Below are positions 43,874 to 55,380 of a DNA stretch of 64,000 bases, piece after piece. Under the pieces are notes generated by a model that did not search any database, was not told the origin of the DNA, and saw nothing but the letters and a program-made list of their open reading frames with translations. The stretch's first letter is position 1. Each line of letters begins with the position of its first letter. Made by a program: the position numbers and the translations under genes. The stretch comes from Parapristionchus giblindavisi (taxonomy: Eukaryota > Nematoda > Chromadorea > Rhabditida > Diplogasteridae), in NCBI GenBank assembly GCA_943737045.1, contig CALSFV010000348.1, forward strand, positions 1-64,000, read 5' to 3'.

Positions 43874-46800
43874 ATGCCTCACGATATGGGTATGTGGCTT
43901 GTTTATTTATTTATTTGACTTCAAATCACACTCTCTTTAATTCCCCATACTATTTCTTCGTTGTCTAGCGACGGGAGCGATTCGCGATTTAGACGAGCCC
44001 TCGTATATTTCAATGACCTAGAACAATTGCTCATCTTGCTTAACCCTATCGTCGTTCTCTATGAATGCTATACACTGCAATTTATCAAATTCATGTTTTG
44101 GCATGGTGAGAGTCAAAACAGTAAACGCGATCAAAACACACATGTAACTACAATTTTGACGTATTATTATTTTCCTTGAATTTTGACTTATTTATCGAAG
44201 TTGGAGACATATACATTGACATGCACTTAATTTTACACTGGATATTGTATTCAATATAAGTTGCTTTCTGCAAATCCTAATCAGATAATCAATACTATAC
44301 ATTTTAATAATATAAATAATTTGCAGACTCTCGACATCAAGCTCAACAGCAGATGATGATGCAGCAGGTAATCAATATTTATTAAAATGTATATTTTTAA
44401 TCATTTATGCAAATGATTCCTTGCAGGCTGCAGCTCAACAGCAGCAGCAGTACTACTCGGCCGCTGCAGCCCAGAACCAGCACTGGCAGCAGCCCACCCA
44501 GGTAGATTTATCGATTGATTTATATATATTTTTGTTATCTAAAAAAGGCGTTATGCCTCGAGCATTACATCTTCAAATTCGCACGAGATGCAAATAAGGA
44601 AAAGTCGTCTCATATAAATCAGCAAAACTCGCCTCAAAATGGGGTAGAACACGTCAGCTAACAATAAGTTACATAAGTGCGGCGTTGACCACTAGGTCAT
44701 CAAAAGATGTCTGCGATACAAATTGTATACCTGTGCGATTTTCACAAACTACCGTATGCATAGTTCATCAATTCATTATGGGGCAAATTTTCAACATTTT
44801 CTGCATTTATATCAATATTTTCGTGCGAATCAATAAAACCTTTCTATCATGTTCAGCAAATGAACTACGCCTACATGAGCGGAGTGGACATGGAGAAGTC
44901 GGGCAATGGAGGTGTGTTTGTTATTTTATAAATAAATAAATAATAAATACACAGTTTTATTCCTTCAGTGTAATCGATCTATAGGTTCATATTAATTTTT
45001 TTGCATCTTGGATTTTCTTGTACTAGTTGTATGCCCATTTCGGCATAGTTTCCATATTAATTTTATTTCGGGAGCTTTTCCTGCAAACCATAGCTATCAT
45101 GTTTACGGATTTGCCCGTGTGCGGATATAAGAACCGCATCATCATCATGGGTGAAGCCAAATCGAGAAATCCTTCGGAAGTTATTAGAATAAGCAAAACT
45201 AGTCTAGTATTAGCTCAATCATGACCATGCATTGTGGGTCAGATTTACGATTTTGCATCAATTTAGATGACTTTCAAGGCTATGGCTACGCCACAGCCGC
45301 ATCCGTCGACCCCAACGACTACTTTGCCGCCCAGCAGCGAGCATCTGCAGCTCAGCAACAGCAGCAACAACAACAACAGCAGTATATGTTCTCTCCGGTA
45401 GGTTCACTCGTCCTTTTGTGTGGGGGTTGGGGGTGAACACTTGTCAACGGCCTCCTCGCTTCACGCAATATTTTCATTGTCAACGCAAATATATCACCGA
45501 AATCCATCTGCAATAGAGCTTACAGTCATACATTTTCATACTCTCATAATGCGAGGATTGACCCCTCCATATATGGCTCATTTTCGGATCACTTGATGTT
45601 AAAATATGCTAAAATTGACGATTTGTTCTAAATTTCTTAATTGGACGCACTGTATAAAATAGCGGCGAGGGTACCGATCAAACGAAATAGCGATAGGCGT
45701 ATGATTAGAATGGCAATGGCGAAACGTCGATTCAGCGGGATGAAGTAGGGTACCGAAAATGCATGTTTACAGTTTGGCACTCTTTATATCGTTGATTCTT
45801 CAGTCTCGGAGCCTCAACATGTGGATCCTTTTCGAATAGCGATTAATAAAATAATCAATTAATCTGCTAATCAGAGAGAATTGCGTGTTGAAGATATCGT
45901 TGACAATTGTTTCAATCCCCATAAAGCATATCCCCAAGATGATTGGGAACTCTCGCGAATCTGGCCGCACTCGTTGACAGGGAAAGCGAGAGAGTATGGC
46001 CAGAGCGGAGAGTTTCCTGTCTGAATGGCTGATTCTTGAATTGTTTACTCTCAAACTAAGCTTTTTTTCCATTGCAGATGTACCAGCAGTACTCGTCCTA
46101 CGGGCAGGTTGGCTAATTTTAAAAAAATAATATTTAATTAATATATTATTTATTTAATTAACGTTGTTTATTTACTCAAAGTTGTCTCTACAATTTTGTA
46201 TCTTTGTTCATTCCTGGTTTATATTTCGTAATGCTGCGTCATCTATCTAACTAGCTATCTATCTGTCTATCTCGGTATGTATGTCTGTCGGTTCTTATCA
46301 TACGTGGGCGCCAACATGGGGGTGCCCCCTGTAAAATTAAGGCTTTTCGAAAATTTGTTGAATGCCCCCTGTAAAAATGACGTTTAGGCGAAATTTTTGC
46401 CAAAAAACGTGAAGGCCCCCTGTAAAATTAGCCATTTATCGCTCGGATGCCCCCTGTAGAATCGAGCTCCAGGTACCCCGCCCATGTATGGTTCTTATAT
46501 TTAGTAGCATCATAATCTTCATCTCATATTGTTAGATAGACACTTTTCCATCGCTGCTCTTCCACTCGACTCTGATTCGTCGTATACTCTACATAGGAAG
46601 CCTAGTGCTGATGTGATATAATGCCCTCCTTGTAAAGCACAAATATGCGCGTGTGCTTGCATTAGTGTTTGCATGCCCCTGAAGCTAATTTGCGCATCAT
46701 TTGCTCTGCTCTGTAAGCATGTGATTCATATGTATATAGTATGCGTTTTATGTGCGATTATATTTCCTCATGCTGTTTTATTTCTGATTCTATAAAGTTC

Positions 46801-49635
46801 TGATACATTTTAGCTCAGAAAGCTGTCCTGTTTCAAGCGTGTACCCATTTCCAATTTTTTTCTTTCGATTGATTAATTAGGCTTATCTTGGGGTTGCTGG
46901 TGTATTCTTGCTTTTTTTGGTTTCTTGGCTCTGCGTTATTGGCCTTGCACCTGTCATCAAAATTTATTGCTATCTCCATACCGTCGCGGTTTTTCGTCTA
47001 GACGTGAGGTATTTGCCCAGTAGTAGTAGTGATTGTAGCCAATTGGTGAGTACTAATGCAAACACTCTTCATCAATAGCGTGTTCTTTGTGATGTCTGTT
47101 CATACCAATCACAAGTCAGCTTATAATTTTAAAAATGAGAATTAAACATGCACGACATTGTCCTCACATCACACTATCTCTGTGAAAAATAATTAATTTC
47201 AATCATACATGGGCGTCGCGTCGAAAAATTTAACCTAAACGTCAATTTTTACAAGGGTGCATTCCACAAATTTTCGAAAAGCCCTATTTTTTCAGGGGGG
47301 GGGGCACCCCAATGTCGGCGCCCATGTATGATTTGAATGTTGGCTAGGAAGGACTTTGCTTGCGGTTGGGCGAAAAAAGTGCTTTGAATGTTCAAAGACC
47401 ACTGGCCGCTTTCATGTTTCACATGCTATTGAATTCGGTCTGTCTGTGTGCCTCTGTAATTCTGACTCTTCCTATTCATTCAATCTATGCTATCTTCCTC
47501 CAATCTCCCCCTCTCCTCGCCACCTCCTGACTCCTCTCACCCCTTCCCCCTCTTCCACTCCACACTCACCACTTCCTTTCTCTAATTGTGCCTCTACGTG
47601 TATGTGGTAGTCTCTCTGTGTGTAAAGTGCGGAGACTCGCGTGAGCGAGGGGATTGAGGTGAGAGACGGGGCGTAGAGGCAGCAACAATCTGCGCGCTGA
47701 CTAGACGAGACATGGGAAGGATGCATAACTCTAGTAGGGGAGAATGACAGCGCATGCTATTGTTGCTTATGATTTTTGTTCAAAAAGGGGTTTTAATATT
47801 TATATGTTATTGAAATTTCACTCAACACCTAGGGTTATGGATCCGCCATATATCCAACTCCTGAGAGTTGCTCTTCTATCAGTTATCTAACGCAGGACTT
47901 CGCGTGTCTTGAACAACGGGATTCACCCTTAGAGATCTCACGGCGGCTCAATGATAGTAACTAAGTAGCTCTTGCCTGAGAAAGAAAGTATCGCAAACTG
48001 AGTGATGATAAGCAGTAAAACATCTAGGTTCTCCCAGCGCGAAAGTTGATTACGGTATATCTGGGCGCTCGCTTCTGACTAGACCTATCATCGAGTTTTA
48101 CGATTCGCGAGGCATGCCGCGATGGCTTAGTGGATACAGCTTTTGTTTAGCGATCCGAACCTCGCAGGTTCGAATCCCGCCTAGTGCAAATCAACTTTGC
48201 CGATTTTTCGTAATGCAAGAGCCTTCAAGCCAAAGTTAAATGTAGGGATTTATCTTCGTTGAACCGCCGTGGATCTTTTATCTATGTGAATCTGACACGT
48301 GTAATTATTTTTGTTATCTTGGTTGTATGACTCATACGCAACCGCACTACTACTACTGATTACTGATAGTGCTGGGCGTCGTTGAAAAGGCAAAGGGCTA
48401 GCTTATCAGGACATATCTTCGAGGGGGGACAAACATGCTTGGAAAGCAATTTTTAAGAAAATGGTGGGGTTTTTTTACCAGAGAAGGTGTCTCTTCACTT
48501 CTGTCAGATTCGAGTGAAGTGTAGAGACTGTTAAAGGAAAGACCGAGCTATTCTGAAACTCTCCACATTGCCCCTCTCGCAGAGAAAGATTGTGAGAGAG
48601 TGTGGTCAGAGCTGAGTTTTTTTTTCAGATTAGGAGCGTCACTTTAGCCGAAGGCAACGTCCTTTAAAAAGATTAAAATCATTGAGAGCAAAGAGCATTT
48701 TTCTCTCTCCAATACCATTGATCATCTCTCGCTTTCGTTCCACTATAGGCAGCACTGCCGAAAATAGAACCGTCAGTAGACTGCCAAAATGCGCGCTTCG
48801 AACTGCATAAGGATCGAGAGAGTATGGGTAGTAGAGGAGTAAGGGGAAGAAGAAAGATTAGGCTGTTGAGAGTTAGGGGTGGCACGTGGTTTATGGAGAG
48901 TTTCTTGAGTTGGGTGGGGTTAAAGTACAATTTGACTACAATCTCATCGATGTTCACTCTCACGAGATCCATGTTTCATTATCCGTAACATCGTTTCGTG
49001 CATACGCACGTTGATACAAAAATCTTTGTTGATTTGGAACATAGATCAATTCCAAGACATAATATCATCATTGTCGGTTGTGAACAAGATATACTCTTAT
49101 ACTCCATGATCGAAATGTTTACACAGGGTCATGATAATACCGATTCTCTCACACACAGATTGCTTCATCGGGCGATCGAGGCGCGGGCGGTGCTGGCGCT
49201 GGCGGCTACACGCAGAGCGGTCTCGGTGGTGGTCAGCAGTCGAGCGGAGCCGGAGCCTTTGCGCGTCCCCCACCCGCCCTGAAGAGGGCCGAGCAAGCCG
49301 GAGACACGGGCAATCTGCACGGTACGCTGGCTGCTTTTTGGTTCGAATGTGAAACGAGAATCCGGCTGGAATTCGTGACACGCTGTGACTGTCGAAGTGG
49401 CGTCACAGTTGCCTGAAAACGGTTTTGGCGTCGGAAGTAGCGTTACACATTCTCATTGTCGTTTTACGTGCTTGCAATGCTGATGACTTGATCATGAAAC
49501 GCAAATCTCACAGGTTCCCCGCTGTCCGTCTTCGAGACTGCCCAGTCGTCTGCTGCCTACACCGCCAGCTGGGTGAGCTCGACGTCATCACTCCCTCCCG
49601 AGATGAAGGACGCCCCCGAGGTTATCTATTATTAA

Positions 49636-49672
<37 letters not shown>

Positions 49673-52600
49673 TTAATAGATTGTAATGATTTGCTCCCTG
49701 ACCATGTTTTCTAATTGAATTTAAATAGAAAGTTGTACGTCATCCAGACGTCATACGTGGGCGGTATCCGCGAAAATCTGTCTAGCGGTAGATTGGTGAG
49801 AATGGCTGTTTGCGTGGGGCAAAAAAGCAGCAATTCTTTAGAAATTATCATAACAGTCGCATTTTGTTTACTATGGCGCTATGCAAAAAGTAGTGTAGAA
49901 GGGCAGCCCACGTATGACGTCATCACTATACGATATCACACTAATCAAAATAATAATAATAATATTTTTTTTCCATAAATCGAAATAAAGATGGCCTGTG
50001 GCTGGCCATAATCTTAATAATAATACTTGATGCCCTCACTCAGTCGATACGAATTGATGTTGCATCACCGCAGGAGATGCAGTTGTCGGCCTACCATCAC
50101 AGCGGGGCAGGCAACCTCCACGGCGGTCATCATCAGCAGCAGCACCAGCAGGGCGCCACTGGGCGCGGAACGATGCCTGGCGGAGAGTGGGCGCAGCCGC
50201 AGGGCGGCATCACCGCCACCGCGGCCGCCAACAACGACTACGGCGGCACCTGGGGCGAGCGGGTGGGTGGTCTCGCTGTTATTAATAATAATAATAATAA
50301 TATTTATACGTATTCATGAATAAACAATGAAACGTGTGATAAAAGAGAAAAAAGAAACGAAATGAATCGATAAACGAAGATGATAATGCTAACGATAATG
50401 AATTGACGTACTGATCATTTTTTACTACTTTTTGTATCGATTACGGTAGTAGTTTGGCTATTAGGCGCTACAATGTTGTAATTTTACATCAAACTATATT
50501 CATTGCAAATCGAATACTGTCTTGTTCTAAGTTGTCCATATGGCAATAATTATCGACTTATTGATCGACTTATTGATTGATTGAACGATCGATTCATCGA
50601 TTGACTGATTGCAGCGTGACGAGAGCATGTTCAGCCAGCACATGTCCGGCGGAACGGGCCAGTTTGATCATTCGCAGTTTGCCCGCATGAACATTGACGA
50701 CTCGAATCATCACGTAAGTCCCGGGGGTTAGCCTTCTCGACCAGTGCTAACCTTAAAAAGCACACCCGAGATAAGTCGGCACTCAGCTCTGGCGGATCCT
50801 CTCTCGTAGACAAAGCAAGCGAGAGAGCATTCGTCAGAGCGGAGAGTTTTGGATTAGCTCGGAGTGTGCCTTTAACATGAGGAAACTAGACTGCAGTTTG
50901 GTCTCGCTGGTCTTGCTATAGTCGAGATATTCTGTGCTATATGCAGTCGTGTGTACCCCAATTAGGAGTCATATATGCGGTAATTGGAGCTTAGCCAGAT
51001 TAATCTAGATTAATCCCGAGCTACTTATCATACACTTGCAGAGCTACTCGTCGGCAGCTGCGGTTGGTGGCGCGGGAGGCGGCGCGATGACCGAGTGGAA
51101 TTCGCCCGAGAAGAACCACCCCCAGCAGGGCATTGTAAGTTGAATTTCGGATAATTATGACGAAAAAAAGTGAAACCCGAAAGTGAATGACGTATCCATG
51201 AACGGTGGAAAACGGTTTGCCGTCACAAGCGTGTGGGGATGATTTTTGTCAAACGCCCACACGCCTACGGTTGTGACGTCACGCTTGTCGGCGAACCCTT
51301 TGTCAACTTTCTTGGATACGACCTCATTGTCAGGAATCGAAGGGTTTTTTTGTAGCTGTTTCTTCATCATGGATAATTGAGAAAATATATGGCACAGTTT
51401 TCCTGTACCCATTATTGATTTTTTTCAACCAAATGTAGGCGAACGCTTGGCACACTGGTGGCACGGTCACGCAGCAGCAACAACAGCAGTCGATCGCTCC
51501 TCAGGTTTGTTGACTATCGATTGAATTTTGAGGATTATTGATTGATTTTGTCCATCATATTGGATGCTATTGTTGTGGAATATCGATTAATTTGCGCATC
51601 TTAGCCCCTCATGATGATCTCTCAGCAGCAGCAACACTCGCTCCAGAACAAGGGTTAGTTTTTTTCAAAGAGGAGATTACGGTATTCGGTGTCAATATCG
51701 ATCTGTACGGTGTACTGTAGTCATTGATCGGATCAATATCGATTGATATTGTATCCAGTAGTAATTGATGAGTTATAGCATAATCCACTAAATCACTAAC
51801 TTCAGGCATGCACAACAACAACAACGCCAACAACAAGTCTGGCGGCGGATACGGTGGCGCCACGAACAAACGTGGAAGCGCCGGCGGTGATAATGGTGGC
51901 GGCTACCAGAAGGATCAAGCCGGACAGGCTGCCCAACTCTCCTGGGAGGAACGTCTCAAGCGAGCCCAAGGAGCCAAGGTAGTCGAGCTTTGCGTATTTG
52001 TGTTCGCGCCAAATTCAGGTTGAGATGGGGCGCGCCAGTGATGGTACTTGGCTATCTCGTGGCATAGGCCAACCTGCGAAAATTTTCAAAAATGGCGAAA
52101 GAACATGATTATTAATGCAAATAAGAGTGTATCTAGGGTGGCATTATATTCTTTGTTTTTATTTTATAAAATATATTTTGTACCATACGCGCCTCATTTC
52201 AAACCTTGTTTACTGCGCCGCTCTCGAATGTTGTGTGATGGCCTCTCATCCCTCGTGAATCTGACATACACACGACAAGATTCAGAATCGAATTCAGGAG
52301 CGCGCCGAGCACTCGAACCGCGAGGGCGGACTGGGTGGACGCGGCGGATTCGGCGGTGGAGCTGGGGGCGGAGTCAACGGAGCCATGGGAGGAGCTCAGG
52401 ACGGAGCTTCGCCCTATGGTGGAGGAGCTGGAGGGCATCAGGGAGGCGGACGAGGACGTGGCGGACGCGGAGGTCAAGGCGGGCGAGGAGGACATCGAGG
52501 TATGACCGTTAAACTAATATGATCCAACTCTTCGCTTACCTATGGCATAACCAAGTTCTATACTAACATACCATGCACACAATGAGATAACTCAGTATGC

Positions 52601-55380
52601 CCAATTCACCGAGGTATGAATTCGATTCATACGTTAGCTGGGTGTATCCCTAGGATGTGCTTGGATTTATTGCTAAATGATTGTTATGACTTTCCTATAC
52701 TACCTCGTAGGCCATAGCGAGCGAGACAGTGTGGTTAGAGTGGAGAGTTTTTGATTAACACGCACTTGAAAAAGGTTCACAGCAAGGCACAGTGTACTTG
52801 GTGCTTCTTGGTTTCATCTGTCTTAGAAAGTAGACATGCATATCGGCTGTTACGCCACTCTCGAAGATCACCGTGCGCTGTGAGATTCGTTTGTGGTGTG
52901 GCATAGGGATTGGCCATTGGGTATAGTCATAATAATAATAATAATAATAATAATTATTATTATTATTTTTATTATTATTATTATTTTTATTATTATTATT
53001 ATTATTGGATGATATTAAATGGATTGATGGTCGTTCAGGAGATCGTGGCGATCGCACCGGAGACGCGGGTGAGCGCGGCGGTTGGAAGGCGCCCGATCAG
53101 CAGCAGCAACAACAGCAGCACGGAGGACAGCACCAGCAGCAGCAAGGCGGGCCCGACGGTGCTGCATTCCCGGTAGGTCTAAAGAGCAAAGACTTCGGAT
53201 AGAGACCGTATCCGTGACGCTACTAGCATATTGGGGAGATTTTTTGGCAAAGAGCGCTGTATACGCTTTTATCGTCACATTTTACGGGAATTGGTTCAAG
53301 GATATCTATGCAGTTTTTAAAAGTTTATTAAACTATACATTTGAGGTGCTACCGTACGGTGTACAGCAGCAAGCATTTGCTGCCGGCAATTGGAGAGGTA
53401 AGCTCCCTGATTATCGTTTTTTTCTTTTCGTTTTTGAATGTCTACATTTTCATATCATAAAATCGATTTTGTACCCTGCCCTCCTAAAAATAAGTGTGAA
53501 TATGGTTGATTTAGGTGGTATGCGCGGTATGCCTCCGATGCGCGGTGGTATGCCGATGCAGATGCAGATGAGAGGCGCGGCGGCCGCAGCGGCACGTGGC
53601 GCCGTCCATCCGATGATGATGAGAGGTACGGTTGGCTTGATTGATTTTATTTTATTTTATCTTACATTGAAAAACAAGTCGTTAATGGGCTTGGTTGTTT
53701 ACTTGACAGTACCATACAATAATATATCTTTATGTGTTTGCAACTGGACGGTAGAGTGCAACGTGTTGATCAAAGAGTAAATGAGTTGACTTTCTAAATT
53801 TACAATTATAAATAATAATTTATCTACGCACGTATGCGCAACGAGACAAGTAACAGCGAAATTGCATAGATAATCAATCAGATGATACTCATGATCCGTC
53901 ATGAAGGAATAAGAGGCGACAATTATGATTGATGTAGAGAGTGATGAAGGTTTTGGAGGGTTGCCCTTGTAGGAGGAGATTCTTGAAGCTCCCCGCCCCC
54001 ATTTTGATTACTGTATCTGACTTGTTGATTTTGTAGTTGTTCTAGTGACCAATTCTACATATTATTATTATTATTATTATTGTAGGTGGCATGGGCGGTG
54101 GCTTCCCCATGATGCCGCCCGGTCCGAACGGAGCGGCCCTGGCCGCAGCGGCCGCTCAGGACGAGCGGTTCCGCTCGACGTGGCTCGACGCGAACATGTG
54201 CCTGCCCGCGCTCATGGGACTACCGCCGATGGTGAGTGTATATTTATAAGTAAAGCGAAACACGAATCAACCTGGTTGGGAAAAGAATCAATGCTTTTGA
54301 TATAGTTAACGTTATGTTTTATTTAAAGAAATTCTAAATAGGAGACGTATTCTGTGCGTTTTTGATAGTTGTTTCACACCATGTAGAGTAGGTTGTTTTG
54401 TGTTTCAAGACAAATGTATCACGAAGTTCTTTTCAAAGTCTATGCTTCTGCTTCATTGTTTCTTGTTTAGACATTCTATGCCTTGACAGTGTTGATGGGA
54501 CAACGTGTGGTGTAGTTAATCAAAATTAAATTAATTTCCATTTTATTGACTGATCTATTATGTTTTGATTGATTAAAGATTATAAGTTGAATATAAGTTA
54601 ATATTGTTGATTAATATATTGACACCTTTAAAAAAATAAGTTCTAATATATTAATTAGAACTTATTTTTTAAAGGTGTCAAATGATTTGTCCTTAATGCA
54701 CAAATCAATTTTGCAAATAAATATGCAAATAGCTATGTAAATTGCTCATAATATCGGGTTATTTTGTTGCAGATGAACCCGATGATGATGCGTGGTGGTC
54801 CCGTCATGGGTGGTCCTCGAGGCGGCTACATGGGTGGTCCTCAGCGTGGTGGTGACGGCCGGGGACGCGGCGGCAATGGCCGTGGCTACGCCTACTCTGG
54901 TGGACGCGGAGGACGACCAGGAGCGCGTGAGTACCAATCGGAGAAGAAGGAAGAGTCGACGGTGCCACGACCAGAAGGAGAGGAGAATAAGGTATACGGT
55001 AGTTGGTATACCTTTGATCGATCGATGAATTACCGTATGAGCGGTGTTCCATTTTCAAAACATGCGCACGCCGTAACTTCCGCCATGACGACGGAGACGT
55101 TACGGAGTGCGCACTTTTTGAAAATGTAACACCACATGCTTTTGATCTACCGAACATTGGTCATCAATCGATTTGGGCGAATCACGTTATTGGTGTGCTT
55201 CTGGTGTATCTGGCGCGATGAGTGTGCATTATTGTTTCTGTTTTTCAGGAAGAGTCTGCCGCAGAGAACGCTGCGCCAGCAGAAGGCAGCAGCAGCCCTG
55301 TCGCTAGCGCGGATGCCGCGACGACCCCCGAGGGCAGCCCCGCGGCTGATGAGGCGAAGACTGACGCGAAGGCGGAGTAG
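43874..55380 (+). CDS. Q-rich, RGG-box prion-like protein (unrecognised)
   Basis: Twenty-one exons starting at 43874, 44327, 44427, 44857, 45267, 46078, 49159, 49514, 50074, 50615, 51042, 51439, 51605, 51806, 52286, 53039, 53367, 53515, 54086, 54773 and 55249; TAG at 55378-55380; 2274 nt (757 aa), every junction in frame. The first 120 residues are Gln/Ala/Tyr-rich (prion-like). The middle has Gly/Gln stretches and a segment AAQLSWEERLKRAQGAK that looks helical. The second half has RGG/RG boxes (GGRGRGGRGGQGG near exon 15, GGRGGRPG in exon 20), Met-Arg-Gly repeats and, in exon 19, a more ordered block RSTWLDANMCLPALMG. The C-terminus is Glu/Ala-rich and acidic. No RRM, KH or zinc finger is visible. 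Composition suggests an RNA-granule or RNP protein acting through low-complexity contacts (inference). The weakest calls are the 5-codon exon 1 and the acceptor of exon 15, where two in-frame acceptors compete. Intron 6 is 3 kb and repeat-filled. Confidence 0.88.
45668..46017. repeat. Two dispersed repeats in RGG-gene intron 5
   Basis: 45668-45755 has ends CGGCGAGGGTACCGATC and GGGTACCGAAAATGCATG and matches, inverted, the 29684 and 29920 copies. 45943-46017 is family A copy 8 (GCGAGAGAGTATGGCCAGAG). Confidence 0.6.
46305..46495. repeat. GCCCATGTATG-ended element with GCCCCCTGTAAAA units
   Basis: Starts ATACGTGGGCGCCAACATG, ends CGCCCATGTATG, and contains four direct GCCCCCTGTA(A/G)AAT units spaced 40-60 bp. 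Related elements at 47205-47330 (CATACATGGGCG ... CGCCCATGTATG) and 33860-34020. Confidence 0.7.
47205..47330. repeat. CATACATGGGCG TIR element
   Basis: Perfect 12-bp termini CATACATGGGCG / CGCCCATGTATG, with the interior sharing CCTAAACGTCAATTTTTAC and TTTTCGAAAAGCC words with 46305-46495. Lies in RGG-gene intron 6. Confidence 0.75.
48117..48188 (+). repeat. tRNA-like sequence (SINE head or tRNA pseudogene)
   Basis: A-box TGGCTTAGTGG at 48123-48133 and B-box GGTTCGAATCC at 48167-48177 are spaced as in a tRNA. The acceptor and anticodon stems do not pair, so it is not a functional tRNA. Lies in RGG-gene intron 6. Confidence 0.5.
48548..48652. repeat. Hairpin repeat, family A copy 9
   Basis: Contains GAAACTCTCCACATTG, CTCTCGCAGAGAAAG and GAGAGAGTGTGGTCAGAGC, ending GCGTCACTTTA. 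Intron 6 of the RGG gene. Confidence 0.6.
50754..50874. repeat. Hairpin repeat, family A copy 10
   Basis: Ends CTTAAAAAGCACACCCGAG and CTCGGAGTGTGCCTTTAA with the core GCGAGAGAGC. TTAA at both ends again. Intron 10 of the RGG gene. Confidence 0.7.
51186..51330. repeat. Family C TIR element (CAAACGG)
   Basis: About 145 bp. Ends CGTATCCATGAACGG and TTCTTGGATACG, with inner AAACGGTTTGCCGTCACAAG and CTTGTCGGCGAACCCTTTG plus a central GTGACGTCAC palindrome. Five related copies: about 17240, 31420, 31700, 36312 and, partly, 35165. Intron 11 of the RGG gene. Confidence 0.75.
53993..54059 (+). repeat. 67-bp direct repeat, copy 1 of 2
   Basis: CCCCGCCCCCATTTTGATTA through TCTAGTGACCAATTCTAC is repeated almost exactly at about 55494-55562 in the 3' flank of the same gene, about 1.5 kb away. 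This copy lies in intron 18, just before the (ATT)n run and exon 19. Confidence 0.85.
55025..55135. repeat. Hairpin in RGG-gene intron 20
   Basis: GGTGTTCCATTTTCAAAA then GCGCACGCCGTAACTTCCG pairs with CGTTACGGAGTGCGCAC then TTTTGAAAATGTAACACC. Similar CGCCGTAAC/GACGGAG words occur in the hairpin at 58187-58274. Confidence 0.7.

Noticed and set aside
49097..49381. Arg-rich minus-strand frame opposite RGG-gene exon 7
   Set aside because: Shadow of the GC-rich plus-strand exon, with no splice partners.
52048..52512. Arg-rich plus-strand frame over RGG-gene exon 15
   Set aside because: Out of frame with exons 14 and 16; the in-phase frame gives the GGRGRGG repeats instead.
52910..53176. Tyr/Asn-rich open frames, also at 59007-59343
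   Set aside because: ATT/AAT microsatellites running into real exons; only the exon part is coding.
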